Shown here: piece by piece, positions 22,359 to 32,333 of the stretch
Position numbering within the stretch: position 1 is the stretch's first letter
How the letters are laid out: each line of letters begins with the position of its first letter
NCBI GenBank assembly: GCA_030770425.1
Contig: JASJFT010000192.1
Span: forward strand, 23,464 to 87,463
DNA from: Darksidea phi
Lineage: Eukaryota; Ascomycota; Dothideomycetes; Pleosporales; Lentitheciaceae
Length of the DNA stretch: 64,000 bases
Reading direction: 5' to 3'
The notes under the pieces: model-generated
What the model saw: only the letters and a program-made list of their open reading frames with translations
Database searches by the model: none
Told to the model about the DNA's origin: nothing
Position numbers and translations under genes: made by a program

Positions 22359-22829
22359 CTACGCGTCTATGCTTGGACAGTAATAATCCGCCGTGCACGT
22401 GTATCTCTCCAATTCATACGTCCCCCTAAATTTGGTCTGTCCATCCTTAAAGCAAACAAACGGCTCCGCTGCAACATTCACCAATTCGCCATCACCCGCA
22501 ATCTCGCCTTTCTTTATAGTCTTCGCGCCCCGCGCAATGTTACTCGTGTACGTGCCGTCGAGGCCAAGCCGGATGCGGCGCTTCGTGCCTTCCCAGGCGG
22601 CCGAGGGGGATAGGGCACCGAGAGTCGTTGCAGATGCGGTCGCAGAGGATGGGGGACCGTTGCGGAAGTAACCAGCCGCTACGATGCTGAAGTCTCCGGG
22701 ATCGCAGAGGCCGATGGGGCACTCAGTGGGCACACAGGTGCTAAGGTAGACGACATGCTTTGAGCCGAGGGCAGCGGCGGTGATAGCGGTAACAAAAGTG
22801 GAGGTCGTGAGGATGGTAGAAAGGATCAT
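22359..22829 (-). CDS. Small secreted cysteine-containing protein (156 aa)
   Basis: ATG at 22829 opens an intronless frame with a clear signal peptide (MILSTILTTSTFVTAITAAA, cleavage near residue 20). The mature protein of about 136 residues has six cysteines: three close together (STCVPTECPIGLC), one in FVCFKDG, and two near the C-terminus (YTCTADYYCPS). The spacing suggests disulphide-stabilised secretion. It matches no enzyme family I know; size, secretion and cysteines fit a candidate effector or surface protein. It sits between a dead HET gene and an HSP70 scrap, in repeat-affected DNA. Confidence 0.7.
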   Translation of the reverse strand: MILSTILTTSTFVTAITAAALGSKHVVYLSTCVPTECPIGLCDPGDFSIVAAGYFRNGPPSSATASATTLGALSPSAAWEGTKRRIRLGLDGTYTSNIARGAKTIKKGEIAGDGELVNVAAEPFVCFKDGQTKFRGTYELERYTCTADYYCPSIDA

Positions 22830-23465
22830 GGTGGACTGTATAGCGGCGCTAAGATCGCGGGTCGCGTAAAGAATTTAGATGGAGATAACGGTTCGGTTTG
22901 ATCGCTAAAAATAAGGAAGAGGCGATCGATTCGCAGCGTCGCATCATCTTATAGCCTTTTCCCAACTATCATGCACAAGAAATGCATCGCTTACCATGCA
23001 CAATCGCAATATCGATATAGCCCCCAGCTATTGACGCTCCAATATTTTGTTATTAAGATAGGGTTACATGGCTCCGGGTTATACAGGCAGATATACCACT
23101 TGATTGCCGATATTGGTACCGTGCGCTGATTAGTTGGATGGGTGTTCCCCGCAGCCACGTGTATATTGGGGAGCCCAGACCCGGTGCGATATATCCGGCA
23201 AAATGGGGCAACCAAAGTTAAGAAAGGAAAAAAAATTGTGCAGCGGCGATGCGTGGTGCGGGTCCTGGAGGTGTCCTGATGTGGGTTGTTTTTGAGGGAT
23301 GCGAGCGGTCTGGGCCGGTCTGGGCCGAGCACCGCTGCGAGAACCAAATCCGGGCACTAGAGCTGGCTAGTGGCAATAACAACAACTACTAGCTTCAATG
23401 TCATTCATTCTACCAGACTTGTTTTATAAGGCTTAACTAATTTCTATTCTATTCGGATGACGATC
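22830..23465. other. Intergenic, nothing recognised
   Basis: The first part should hold the promoter of the secreted protein gene. The remainder has no coding signal. Confidence 0.4.
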
Positions 23466-23835
23466 TATAAGTAGAACACAACGCCCTCGTTCGTTGCCTT
23501 CATAGAGAGGTACATCCGATACACTGAAGGCGGGCAGGTGGAGCTATACCATGTACACATACTCGCCCATGTAAACTGTACATAGTGAAAGTAGCCGCCG
23601 TAATCGATAACTTAGCGAAGAACTAAGTCGTTATAAACCCAGTCATACCATTTTCGATAAAGAATTTCATCGGTCGTAAGTTCACCGACGCTGAGGTCCA
23701 GGCCGACATAAAGAAATTTCCCCTTAAAGGTTATCGAGAAGGCCAGCAAGCCCGTCGTTCAGCTCAAGTTCAAGGGCGAGTCTAAACAGTATACATCCGA
23801 GGGGATTTCATCGACATTCTTGTGGTATATCAGAT
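23466..23835 (+). pseudogene. HSP70 gene fragment
   Basis: Two pieces of the N-terminal ATPase domain of an HSP70 chaperone are readable on the + strand in different frames. Around 23475-23510 it reads NTTPSFVAFIER (HSP70: NRTTPSFVAFTDxER). From about 23608 it reads LAKN-stop-VVINP (HSP70: AKNQVAMNP, with CAA changed to TAA), then FIGRKFTDAEVQADIKKF and VVQLKFKGESKQYTSEGISS to about 23820. Between them is scrambled sequence. Neither the start nor the rest of the chaperone is present. It is a decayed partial copy, not the cell's functional HSP70. Confidence 0.8.
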
Positions 23836-24435
23836 CATCTCTTTATTGACTTGATTTTCAACAATTGGTTCACTGGTGGCATTAATGCTGATATTAACAA
23901 CTAGATCTGCGTCGTTTTGCGTCTTGGATAGAGTTAATGGCGGCCGCGTAGTCGACACTCTGCGTATGTCGCATGATATAGTTGCGAAAGAGCAAAAAAC
24001 GCGGCATTGAGGAACGCTATGCAACGTTATTCACATGAAAAATGCCGAGCGATAAAGAATGGGGTTCATCAACGGAAGGAATATATAAGGATATAGAAGT
24101 ACATTCATTTTCAGGTCTCTTGATGATTATGCTTATGGATATGCCGGGGATTTTCCCTCTTTTTTTTATTAGGGGGAGGGCGTATTTGGACATTTCAAAG
24201 CTACGCTTGGCCCAAAGGCTGACCATGAGCCCTCTCTTTGCTGCGCTCCTTGCCGCTACCGCTTATTAGAGTATGCACAAATTCGGGATGACGAATCCGG
24301 TCTTGGAGAGTGAAACAAGGAAAGAATGTGCAAGAGGAAGGCTGAACCTAACCGTTCTCAACTGGGATCCCGGTCCTATAGAATGCTCGTCTTTCCATCG
24401 GTTTTGGCCCGGAAATTAGCTAGTTAGTCCTCCAA
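23836..24435. other. Intergenic, nothing recognised
   Basis: Only short frames without motifs are present. The region contains a T-rich tract at 24160-24170. Confidence 0.4.
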
Positions 24436-25579
24436 CTACTTGTGATAATACCTATACCGTCTTTCCCAGTTCATATTCATCCGCCAGGCATAGCTCCTGT
24501 AGTATATATGTGCGACATCTACAAGCATCAGCAGCTGCCCAAGCTCTTCTGGCCAGCCCCCACTGCTGGAGGTTTCCCCATCCAACAAGCCCATGTTAAA
24601 GCCGATATCGACTAGTACAATGCTCCGTCCATAGACCCATAAACAATCTTTGAAGGGTGTAGGCATTTGTTTGTGCAGGGTTAGCGCAGCTAGATGGCCT
24701 TGTTCGATGAGTGGTTGCCACAGTGATTTGTGGTTTGATAGGTCGCTGATCCACGTCTCCCTGTCTGCAGCAATTTTAAAATGGCCGACAGACGCTTCGA
24801 GCAGGGCAAGAACGTCAACGGGCTTCTCCCATAGCGATGGTCCTCCCGTGAGATGTATAGTGCCTAGCCTAGCGCCGTTACGCATGGACACAAGTGGGTG
24901 CATCTTCAAATAGTCATTGATGAACCTCATAGGAACGTTGATGCGATGCTCGGTGATCCATAGTGGTCGAAATTCTGCGCGGATAGTACGGCACACTTGT
25001 GTTAGGCCGAAGTACAACAAACTCGTACCGTCGCAACGTGCATAAGCGGGTTCTTGCAAACGACGTCTCAAAGGATGACGAGTAAGACAGCCTAAAGTAG
25101 GGTAGAAAGTAAGTCCTTCTCTGTGGGTGACGTCTACCGAGTGTTCGAAAACGCGGTCGACACTGTCTTCTTCGTAGGCTTCGTCGTCAAGGATGCAGCG
25201 GTATATTGCATTACGGAGCTCTACATGTTCAGCTGTTAGCCATAGATCAGTTGTACCAAATATGCGACTTACCTCCAGGTAAATTAAGAAGCCTTGAGCT
25301 AGTTTTCCGCTCCTCCACTTTTACATTGTCTCGATTGGTGCCTCGAGCATGCTCCTCACTTAGTGGCAAACACTTACATTTGGCCGTCAGCCATGGTTTG
25401 CCCCTGCCCGAAAATGGCGATGAAGTGTGGCGGAGCTTTGAGTAAGTTGTGTTGGAGCGAGTTAGGTTGGAGTAAGTTGTGTTGTAGCAACTAAGTGATA
25501 TAGACAGACTTAAATAGCCCTTTATTGCCAAGACTGGGGTCGCGCTATTGCGCGGGAGCATTTGGATTAAGTCACACAT
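24436..25579 (-). CDS. F-box-like LPGELRN-family protein, copy 1 (363 aa)
   Basis: Exon 1 is 25579-25273 and exon 2 is 25220-24436. The 52-nt intron (25272-25221) starts GTAAGTCG and ends CATGTAG, and splicing creates LLNLPGELRNAIYRCIL. That block is the short F-box-like N-terminal motif (LPxELRNxIY) of a large family in filamentous fungi. It is followed by YFGLTQVCRTIRAEFRPLW, the usual second conserved block. The C-terminal half has no recognised catalytic motif. Exon 1 has a Ser/Thr-rich lead with a duplicated NTTYS(N/K)L stretch, so the true start might be further downstream. The intron falls in the same codon as in the related gene at 30491-31531. A role in ubiquitin-ligase substrate binding is possible but unproven. 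Confidence 0.65.
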
Positions 25580-25863
25580 TGTGAATGAATGATAAAAATT
25601 TTAGATCAGAAGCCTTCAGGGTAGTATGTTTCCCTGGCGGTTATTGCATTTCCAAAGAATCTCCATTCGACATTACCGATTCGCTCCAACATCGGTGGTG
25701 TTTCCTTTATGGTGCATGACCTGTACAAGAGCTCTCTGAGAAGTGGATTTTCGTCTGGATGTATGGTTGTTGATGCAGCTGCAAATTTTCGAATCATTTA
25801 CTTCAAGAGCTCATCTGAAACTCTGTCATCTATTCCGAGCCACATAGGAATGTTCACTACCAC

Positions 25864-27222
25864 TTAATCGACTATTTTCCCCTCTTTCATCCCATCCATA
25901 TCTCGTCTCCACTGCTTCTTAACCTCTTCAATCAACCCAGGCTTGCTAAGCACATCTACCGCCGTCCCCGCCAGAGCTTTTCCCACCCTCAATGCTCTCT
26001 CAAAGGCTCCCTTACTCGCAGATGCCTTCTCAAAATCTGGACTGTGTGGCTGTCCCGCCAGTGGTCCTGGAGGAATAGCGAAGCTCGCATTCACGCTTGG
26101 CATAACATAGCTGAGATTCCCCTGATCGGTGCTTGCCTTGACCCAAGTAAACTGGTCCTCGGGCGGTATTGGCGGGTCTGGTATGTCGGGCAATCCATTC
26201 CAGTACTTCGTGTATGACGCTGCGAGAACGCGATTCGGCACATGGTCAGCGTACCCTTGAACGGTGTTGACCTCCAATCTAGCACCGGTGGCTTCGGCTC
26301 CAGCGCGAAAGCAAGCCCCAACTTTTTGCTGCAGCTCTTTGAGTCGAGAAGCAGTGGTTGCGCGAAGCACAAAGACGCCGGCAGCGTACGCATGAATGAT
26401 GTTCGGCGCTGCTCCTCCATTGGTAATGTGCATACCGATCACATCGCCAGGCATTGTCTGTTGGCGCAGCACCGACACTGCATTGTACGCGATAACGAGG
26501 GCGTCAAGGGCGTTGACACCGAGCCAAGGGCTGTTTGCCGCATGCGCCGCGCGTCCAAAGTACTCTACTTCGAGGCGCACGAAAGCAGTTGTCCGGACAA
26601 GAGGGCTGTTGTTTAAGATGCCCGGATGCGAGATGAGGGAGATGTCGACGCCTTTGTAGGCGCCCGCTTCGAGAAGACGGATTTTACCGCCTCCCCATCC
26701 TTCTTCCCCTGGTGTGCCAAAGATGAAGACCTTGCCGGGCAAGTCATATCGTCTGATCATCTCGACTGTTGCAATACCAGCAGCGAGCGAGGCTATCGCA
26801 ATGAGATTGTGGCCGCATGCGTGGCCAAGATTAGGGAGTGCGTCTAGATGATGTTAGTAATGTATCGATTTGTATACAATATGAGGGACTGACATACCCA
26901 TTTCAACGTTGAAAGAGACATTAGGGCCTAATCTTCCGCTATCGTAGACTGCTACCCATGCCGTCTCCATTTCATAGGCCGATGCTGTGACTTGCCAGTC
27001 ATGGCGTGATCGCATGAACTTCGTCAGCGCTTCGTGTGTCTTGTACTCTTTAAAGGCGAGTTCGGGGTTTTCGTGTATGAACTTGTTCAAAGGCCACAGA
27101 GAAGCTCGAAGTCTTTCAATTGAGTTGTCAATTTCTGCCAAGTAATGGTGAGAAACATCTTGATGGACATCCTCTGGGCGCTCGTCATCCCTAGAAAAAA
27201 TGATGAAGCCGTCGTCTCTCAT
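25864..27222 (-). CDS. M20-family amidohydrolase/peptidase (PM20D2-like, 434 aa)
   Basis: Exon 1 is 27222-26898 and exon 2 is 26843-25864. The 54-nt intron (26897-26844) begins GTATGTC and ends CATCTAG, and splicing joins NVEM to DALPNLGHACGHNLIA. This is the metal-site block of the M20 zinc/cobalt hydrolases (HACGHN, about residues 116-121). TPGEEGWGGGKIRLLEAGAY supplies the catalytic Glu pair, and the dimerisation domain follows (GRAAHAANSPWLGVNALDAL). The N-terminal FIHENPELAFKEYKTHEAL is also typical. The length is right for the family. Members hydrolyse dipeptide or amide bonds, and fungal clusters often use them as amidases. The gene is divergent from the AsaB-like oxygenase at 27490, with 267 bp between the starts. 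Confidence 0.85.
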
Positions 27223-27489
27223 GCTGTCTCCTTCGTACCGACCCTGGCCCAATAATCGTTGGGGCACTCGCGTTCGAAAATGGACGACGCAATATGGAAG
27301 GTTCGACCCCACAGCACTGTTTAGGCTGAGCTCCGCTTACATAAAGTTGCATATTGCCTACAACTAGGGCCGGAATACAAGGTTCCGCGACGTTCTAGGG
27401 TATTTAATCCTTGTAGTTGATCCGGCAGTTGGAGCAAGTTAACCTACAATTGAACGCTGAATTTTACCAGTTCGTTTTCATTCAACAAG
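27223..27489. promoter_or_regulatory. Shared divergent promoter region
   Basis: This 267-bp stretch lies between the opposing starts of the M20 amidohydrolase and the AsaB-like gene and must hold both promoters. That makes co-regulation possible, though no specific factor site was recognised. Confidence 0.5.
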
Positions 27490-28329
27490 ATGGGAGTCAA
27501 TGGGCATCAACCTAACAAACGCCATGTCCCGACGACATTGAATTACTGGGACGATCCAGGCGACGGCTCCAAGCCAACACCAATCTTCATCGGAAAAGGC
27601 AGAATCACGAACGAGCGGCCTCACCGTGCGCACAACTTCGTGGTGACCGACGTTAACGGTGACGAACACAAGTACTCGCTCGACGGCCATGGATTCCAAT
27701 ACTGCTGCCACGAGAGCGTCGAGAAAGATTTCACCGACGACAAAGCAATCCGAGCGGCGTACTACGACGAATGCAAACAGCTCTTGAAAGACGTCACCGG
27801 GGCCAGCCGTATCCACATCTTCAATCACAAGGTCCGCCGTGGACCAACGCAATGGCACCACCTGGGCTTGCACAACCTCGCGAACCGCGGGCCCGTTACA
27901 AAGACACACGTAGACCAGTCGTACGACGGAGCAGAGCTAAGGCTAAGATGGGAGTTTCCGGACGAAGCAGATGAGCTTGTAAAGAGGAGGTATCAGATTA
28001 TCAATATCTGGAGGCCCATCGAGACGATTTTGAAGGATCCCATTGCGGTTGCCGATGCAGCCTCTGTTCCGGACGCCGACCTCGTCGGGGCTGATATGAC
28101 TGAAGACGATTTTAAGGGCGAGTCTTGGGTTGTCCGGCACAACCCGAATCATCGGTGGTACTACAAACACCGCATGACCCCCAAGGATGTGCTCCTCATC
28201 AAGTGCTTTGATTCGGACCTGTCGGTCGCCCGAAGGTCATTGCACTCAGCCTTTGAAGATCTCGCTCACCGTGACGGAGAGTCTCGGCAGAGCATCGAGG
28301 TCAGGTGTCTAGTTTGCTACGATGCATAG
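27490..28329 (+). CDS. AsaB/GA4-desaturase-like oxygenase (279 aa)
   Basis: This is an intronless gene from ATG (context AACAAGATGG). The protein has the hallmarks of the fungal family containing aspergillic-acid AsaB, gibberellin GA4 desaturase and CmcJ-like proteins: an N-terminal LNYWDDPGDG, KYSLDGHGFQYCCHES, then IHIFNHKVRRG, the metal-binding HVDQSYDGA (H-x-D), YQIINIWRPIE, and a C-terminal CFDSDLSVARRSLHSAFED containing the probable distal His. These are small 2-oxoglutarate/Fe(II)-type hydroxylases or desaturases in secondary metabolism. The length matches the family. It is flanked by an amidohydrolase (divergent) and another 2OG oxygenase (same strand). Confidence 0.85.
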   Translation: MGVNGHQPNKRHVPTTLNYWDDPGDGSKPTPIFIGKGRITNERPHRAHNFVVTDVNGDEHKYSLDGHGFQYCCHESVEKDFTDDKAIRAAYYDECKQLLKDVTGASRIHIFNHKVRRGPTQWHHLGLHNLANRGPVTKTHVDQSYDGAELRLRWEFPDEADELVKRRYQIINIWRPIETILKDPIAVADAASVPDADLVGADMTEDDFKGESWVVRHNPNHRWYYKHRMTPKDVLLIKCFDSDLSVARRSLHSAFEDLAHRDGESRQSIEVRCLVCYDA

Positions 28330-28792
28330 ACAACAATTGTTTGGGTAGATTCTCTATTTCCTCTTGGTGTTTCAGAAATAGTATCGCCAATTGCCGAGGG
28401 GAAGAAGTCAAATTCTCCCAACTCTGCCGTGTCATATAGTGGAAGAAATGAGCTAGATAGCAAGCTAAGAAGCGGGGAGCTGTTTGGTTGAACAGCGTGC
28501 GACTTGTAGTGCGACACTTGGCTGTCTTCGGTGCGCAAGTAATATTGCCACAACGAGCAGAACAAACCAATCTTTATCGTGCTGCATAGTGCACGATGCC
28601 CCCTCGCCACATGGCTAGGCATTTGCCGACAAAGAGGTGGGTCCACCACTTTAGTAAAATATAGTGTTCCCCCACACGAGACGTGGAGAGCGGGGAAACG
28701 AGTTAAAGTAGCCAATTGTGTGCTGACGATCAATGATTTATAGCAATGTCGAATAAACGCGCGGACCGACTGTCAAGTACCAAGGCCGCAAG
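28330..28792. other. Intergenic spacer, promoter of the next oxygenase
   Basis: Nothing coding is seen. A TATA box occurs at the far end, at 28793. Confidence 0.45.
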
Positions 28793-28800
28793 TATATAAA
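28793..28800 (+). promoter_or_regulatory. TATA box of the 2OG oxygenase gene
   Basis: TATATAAA lies 115 bp upstream of the ATG at 28915, a usual distance in filamentous fungi. Confidence 0.5.
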
Positions 28801-28914
28801 GTCTGTCTCGTGGAGGCTAGGAGTTAAGCCGGACTCTCTTTGAGAAGAAGTTTGTACAGTCAAAACAAATCCTTCCTACATTTGCCTAAGAATCCACAAG
28901 TCTCACGGAACAAC

Positions 28915-30078
28915 ATGGCTCCCTCAGTTGACATGCCGCAAACCGTCGAATGGCAGGGCAAGCAAGTCCCCGTCTGGCCGGTCCAGACAATCGACTATGG
29001 GCAGCTGCTCTCGCAAGATCCCGCCGAATTGGAAAAGGTCCTCAACGCGTGCCTTGAGGAAGGGTACTTCTACCTCGACCTCAAGGGCATCGACGGCCGC
29101 AGAATGCTCAGTGACCAGCAGGAGACTCTTAAGCTCATGCATCGATTTTTCGAGGCGCCGATTGAAGCCAAGAACGAGTTCGGATTGATCTCTTCGCACC
29201 TTGGCTATGAGCCGGTCGGCAGTCGCACAGGTGCCTTTGGGGCGGGAACCAAGGATGGTTATGAGATGCTGAAAGTATCGCGCGATGAGATTCAGAGAGG
29301 GAGTCCCAAGGTCCCGGCTCCGATCAAGAACAGCGGCGATCTGCAAGTCTTGGAGAATGCCATCGGCAGCTGCAACACCATCACCAAGGTCATTCTCTCG
29401 GCTCTCTCCACCGGGATGAACTTGACCGGAGCCTCACGCTTTGAGAACTCGCACCGCAACGACCGCCCCTCGACAACCACGGTAAGATGAAAGAATAAGA
29501 AGTCTAAGAATTTAGCTGACCGTGGCTAGCTGTCGATGATGCACTACCTTCCAGCGAACGAGACTGGTAACAACAAACTCGGCCACCAGAAACACACGGA
29601 CATCAGCTCCCTGACACTGCTCTTCAGTGAGCAGTGGGGTCTCCAGATCCGTCCCCCAGGCACGTGTGGCGCCCGCGAGATGGGTTTCGTCGCCCCAAAG
29701 CCGGGCTGCGCTTTCGTCCACGTCGGCGACTCGTTGCGTTTCGCAAGCGGAATGAAGATGCAGTCATGCATCCACCGCGTGGTGCCCTTCGACCCGACCG
29801 AGCACCGCTACTCGATCGCTTACTTCCTCCGCGCCGAGGACGACACCATGTTCGTGGACAGTGAAGGACGGTACGTGACCGCCGGGCAGTGGCATGATGA
29901 GAAGTTCAAGGCATTCACCGACCCGTGGCAATGGCAGGCCATGGCGCCCGGGTCGATGATTTTGGGAGGCATGAAGGAGGCCGGAGAGGACGACCCTGTT
30001 GCAGGTGAAAGGCCTGCTTTCGTGCCGGGCCCTGTCATGGCAAAGGAGGAACTCATGAAGATAGCCGTTCAGGCATAA
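28915..30078 (+). CDS. Isopenicillin-N-synthase-like 2OG-Fe(II) oxygenase (371 aa)
   Basis: Exon 1 is 28915-29481 and exon 2 is 29530-30078, with a 48-nt intron (GTAAGATG to GGCTAG). The N-terminal half has the non-haem dioxygenase N-terminal domain (VPVWPVQTIDYGQLLS, ACLEEGYFYLDLKG, MHRFFEAPIEAKNEF). The C-terminal half is the double-stranded beta-helix with iron ligands H211 and D213 (GHQKHTDISSLTLLF) and H271 (SCIHRVV), and the 2-oxoglutarate-binding R282-x-S284 (HRYSIAYFL). All key residues are intact. The ATG at 28915 (context AACAACATGG) is chosen over an upstream frame start. The adjacent AsaB-like oxygenase and amidohydrolase suggest a metabolite-modifying role; the substrate is unknown. 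Confidence 0.9.
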
Positions 30079-30490
30079 GCTTGCTAGTCAGTTTCGAGTA
30101 AATTGAATCAAAGTGAACGAAGCTATGTTAGCCCAAAAGAGAATGGTGAACCGATGTGGTACGATGAGCGGGGAAATGACTGACATAAGCGATAATTGCG
30201 CTAACTCAATGTGGAAGCACGTGATTAGAGCTCTCCAACATTATATGAGGATTATCGTACTTAGTAGTCGCTATAACTGCAATGAAGACGAGTTTATAAT
30301 ACATGAAAGTTGGAAGTGTCATGAGAACACCTGAATGACTCACGCGCCATGAAGGGCGCTTTGCGACCCTCAGCTGGCCGAAGAAGCGATCTAGGCAGTC
30401 ACTTGGCGCCATGCATCACCTTTTCGTCTTTCCTTCTTTCCGGAAACACCACTTCCATTTACACTCAGAAGGCCGTTAAATCTAAGAGAA
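30079..30490. other. Intergenic, nothing recognised
   Basis: No coding signal is present between the oxygenase stop and the start of the next gene. Confidence 0.4.
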
Positions 30491-31531
30491 ATGTGCATTA
30501 CGTTGAAGGAGGCGGAGTCCAGCGATTCGAGAGCTGCAAGCCGCGATGCTTGTAGCGATGAGGAACAAATTGCGGACCACAAGCCGATAAGCTCCTCGAC
30601 TTCGATAGAACTAAGCTTGAACAGTCATTCAGATGGAGATACTATGTTATCATTTCTGGACATCCCTGGAGGTAAGTAGAAGTGTCTGCAATGCTTCTAA
30701 CAAATGCCAACCATGATAGAACTACGCAATCGCATCTATGAACATGTTGTGGCTTGCCCAACGGATGTCAAAGCAGAACTCTGCTCTGCAGACATGGCAA
30801 ACCCCACTTCCTCGATTTGCCGCATCAAAGAACCCCAGTTCAGGCACCCAATGGTGGTTTTCTCTTCAAAAGAAGACGACGAGCCCATCGTCGAGACTGC
30901 AAGAAACTACCACCGCCGGTCCCAATACCTTCATCTAATGCATGTATGTCGCCAAATACGGGCTGAATTTCGCGTAATGTACCTACGACATCCGATCCGA
31001 GTGAACTATAGCACAGCAACCAACTACGTCAAAACATTCTATCCAACACAACCCGTCTTCCGCGCCGACACGGAACGTCTTACCGGGGACATCCAGATTG
31101 ATGTGGACAAAGTTTCAAATGCGAACATCGTAAGCCTACTCCAGCACCTTTATCGACTTCCCAAGCTTCGATTCGAGTTCGGATACCAGCTTCCTAGTAT
31201 GGACGATCCCGCTAGCGTACAACGCTCCCTCTTTGGACGTCTGAACTCCGTGGGGTTGAATGAGCTGTTCAAAGGCCACGCAGACGCTTGGAAAAAGCAC
31301 CTGGGCGCCAATATTGGACGCGTGTCTTTCTTCACATGGCATACATCGGATGCTACCACGGATGCTCACCATTTGGAAGTTCATTTTAAGCCGCATACAC
31401 CGGGGATGAACGGCTATGGTACCAATTTGCCTGGGTCTGAGCATGGAAGTTTGGGCCCTATTCTCAAAGATTTAGGTCTGAGTGATATGAAATGGATGAC
31501 AGTCCAGATCCGCCGCTTTCTTGGTTCTTAG
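30491..31531 (+). CDS. F-box-like LPGELRN-family protein, copy 2 (330 aa)
   Basis: Exon 1 is 30491-30671 and exon 2 is 30720-31531. The 48-nt intron runs from GTAAGTAG to CATGATAG. Splicing yields LSFLDIPGELRNRIYEHVV, the F-box-like start motif, with the intron in the same Glu codon as in the gene at 24436-25579. The second conserved block is LHLMHVCRQIRAEFRVMYL. The rest includes VSLLQHLYRLPKLRFEFGYQ and a C-terminal region with no known motif. The first 50 residues are acidic and Ser-rich. The gene is a diverged paralogue of copy 1, and the pair brackets the three enzyme genes between them. Function is inferred only from the motif. Confidence 0.7.
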
Positions 31532-31805
31532 GCGGCGCGAGGTACTAGTTACGTGAACTCTGTTCTCGAACTTGCCCGCTCCCAATACCTTTCGACCTTC
31601 GAGAACCCTCACCATTGAAGCATGTGTTGCGTAAAAAAGGTCTTTTGCGCACCGAACTTTGGATAATACGCATCTTAATAACCATATCTTATTATTCCCT
31701 AATGCAGAAAACATCGAGCCATCTTCCTTCTACCCTCCATCGACACCTTCACATTGATGAAAACCTCCCCAAAGAAGAAAGAGCCCAAGAGTTCCATCCA
31801 ACCCC

Positions 31806-32333
31806 TCATTGATGTAGCAGAATCCAAATGCCCACAACTGCTGCTCCGACCACGATAACAATAATACACCCTATCAAATAAACCCCCAAACACGCATTCC
31901 ACTCATCAAAATCGATCTCCCACCACCTCCTTCTTCCCGCTAACTCACGCCGTTCCCTCCTCCGTCTTGGCGAGTAAAACAGCTCCGGAATATCGCCGCT
32001 GTTGTATGATTCCGGGATCGATGACCCGGGCCCGTCATTTCCGTAAATGGGAGGAGGAAGGTAACGTAGTAAATGTTGCCGAGGGTCGGACTTCTGAGCG
32101 TGGGAATTGTGGAAGTCAGGTTTTCCAGCTTTAAGGTCATCGTTAATGTCGGAAAAAGTGTCGAAGCCCTCTTCGCGCCTAGCGTCTACGGTAGTATGAT
32201 GATGGTCGTAGGCAATGTCAATGGTGCGAGCCGAAGTTAGGTGGCGGTTCAACATTCTGTTCATTGCCCCTCGGGCTTCGTGGGTTGCGGTTGAAGCGCT
32301 AGCCCTTGTATTGTCGGATTCTGAAGAAGGCAT
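31806..32333 (-). CDS. Tail-anchored membrane protein (175 aa)
   Basis: ATG at 32333 opens a frame whose first 145 residues are soluble and polar (MPSSESDNTRASASTATHEA; a basic SPRRRRERRELAGRRRWWE near 120-138). It ends with one strongly hydrophobic segment, YLIGCIIVIVVGAAVVGIWI, followed by LLHQ. This layout predicts a C-terminal tail anchor with the N-terminus in the cytosol; there is no signal peptide. No enzyme or channel motif is seen. Confidence 0.6.
   Translation of the reverse strand: MPSSESDNTRASASTATHEARGAMNRMLNRHLTSARTIDIAYDHHHTTVDARREEGFDTFSDINDDLKAGKPDFHNSHAQKSDPRQHLLRYLPPPIYGNDGPGSSIPESYNSGDIPELFYSPRRRRERRELAGRRRWWEIDFDEWNACLGVYLIGCIIVIVVGAAVVGIWILLHQ

Noticed and set aside
27298..27312. 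GGTTCGACCCC, a tRNA B-box look-alike
   Set aside because: No A box, anticodon arm or acceptor pairing can be formed upstream; it lies in the divergent promoter/5' region of the amidohydrolase.
29544..29771. Frames antisense to the 2OG oxygenase
   Set aside because: The sense strand has intact catalytic residues and a correct intron; antisense frames are shadows.
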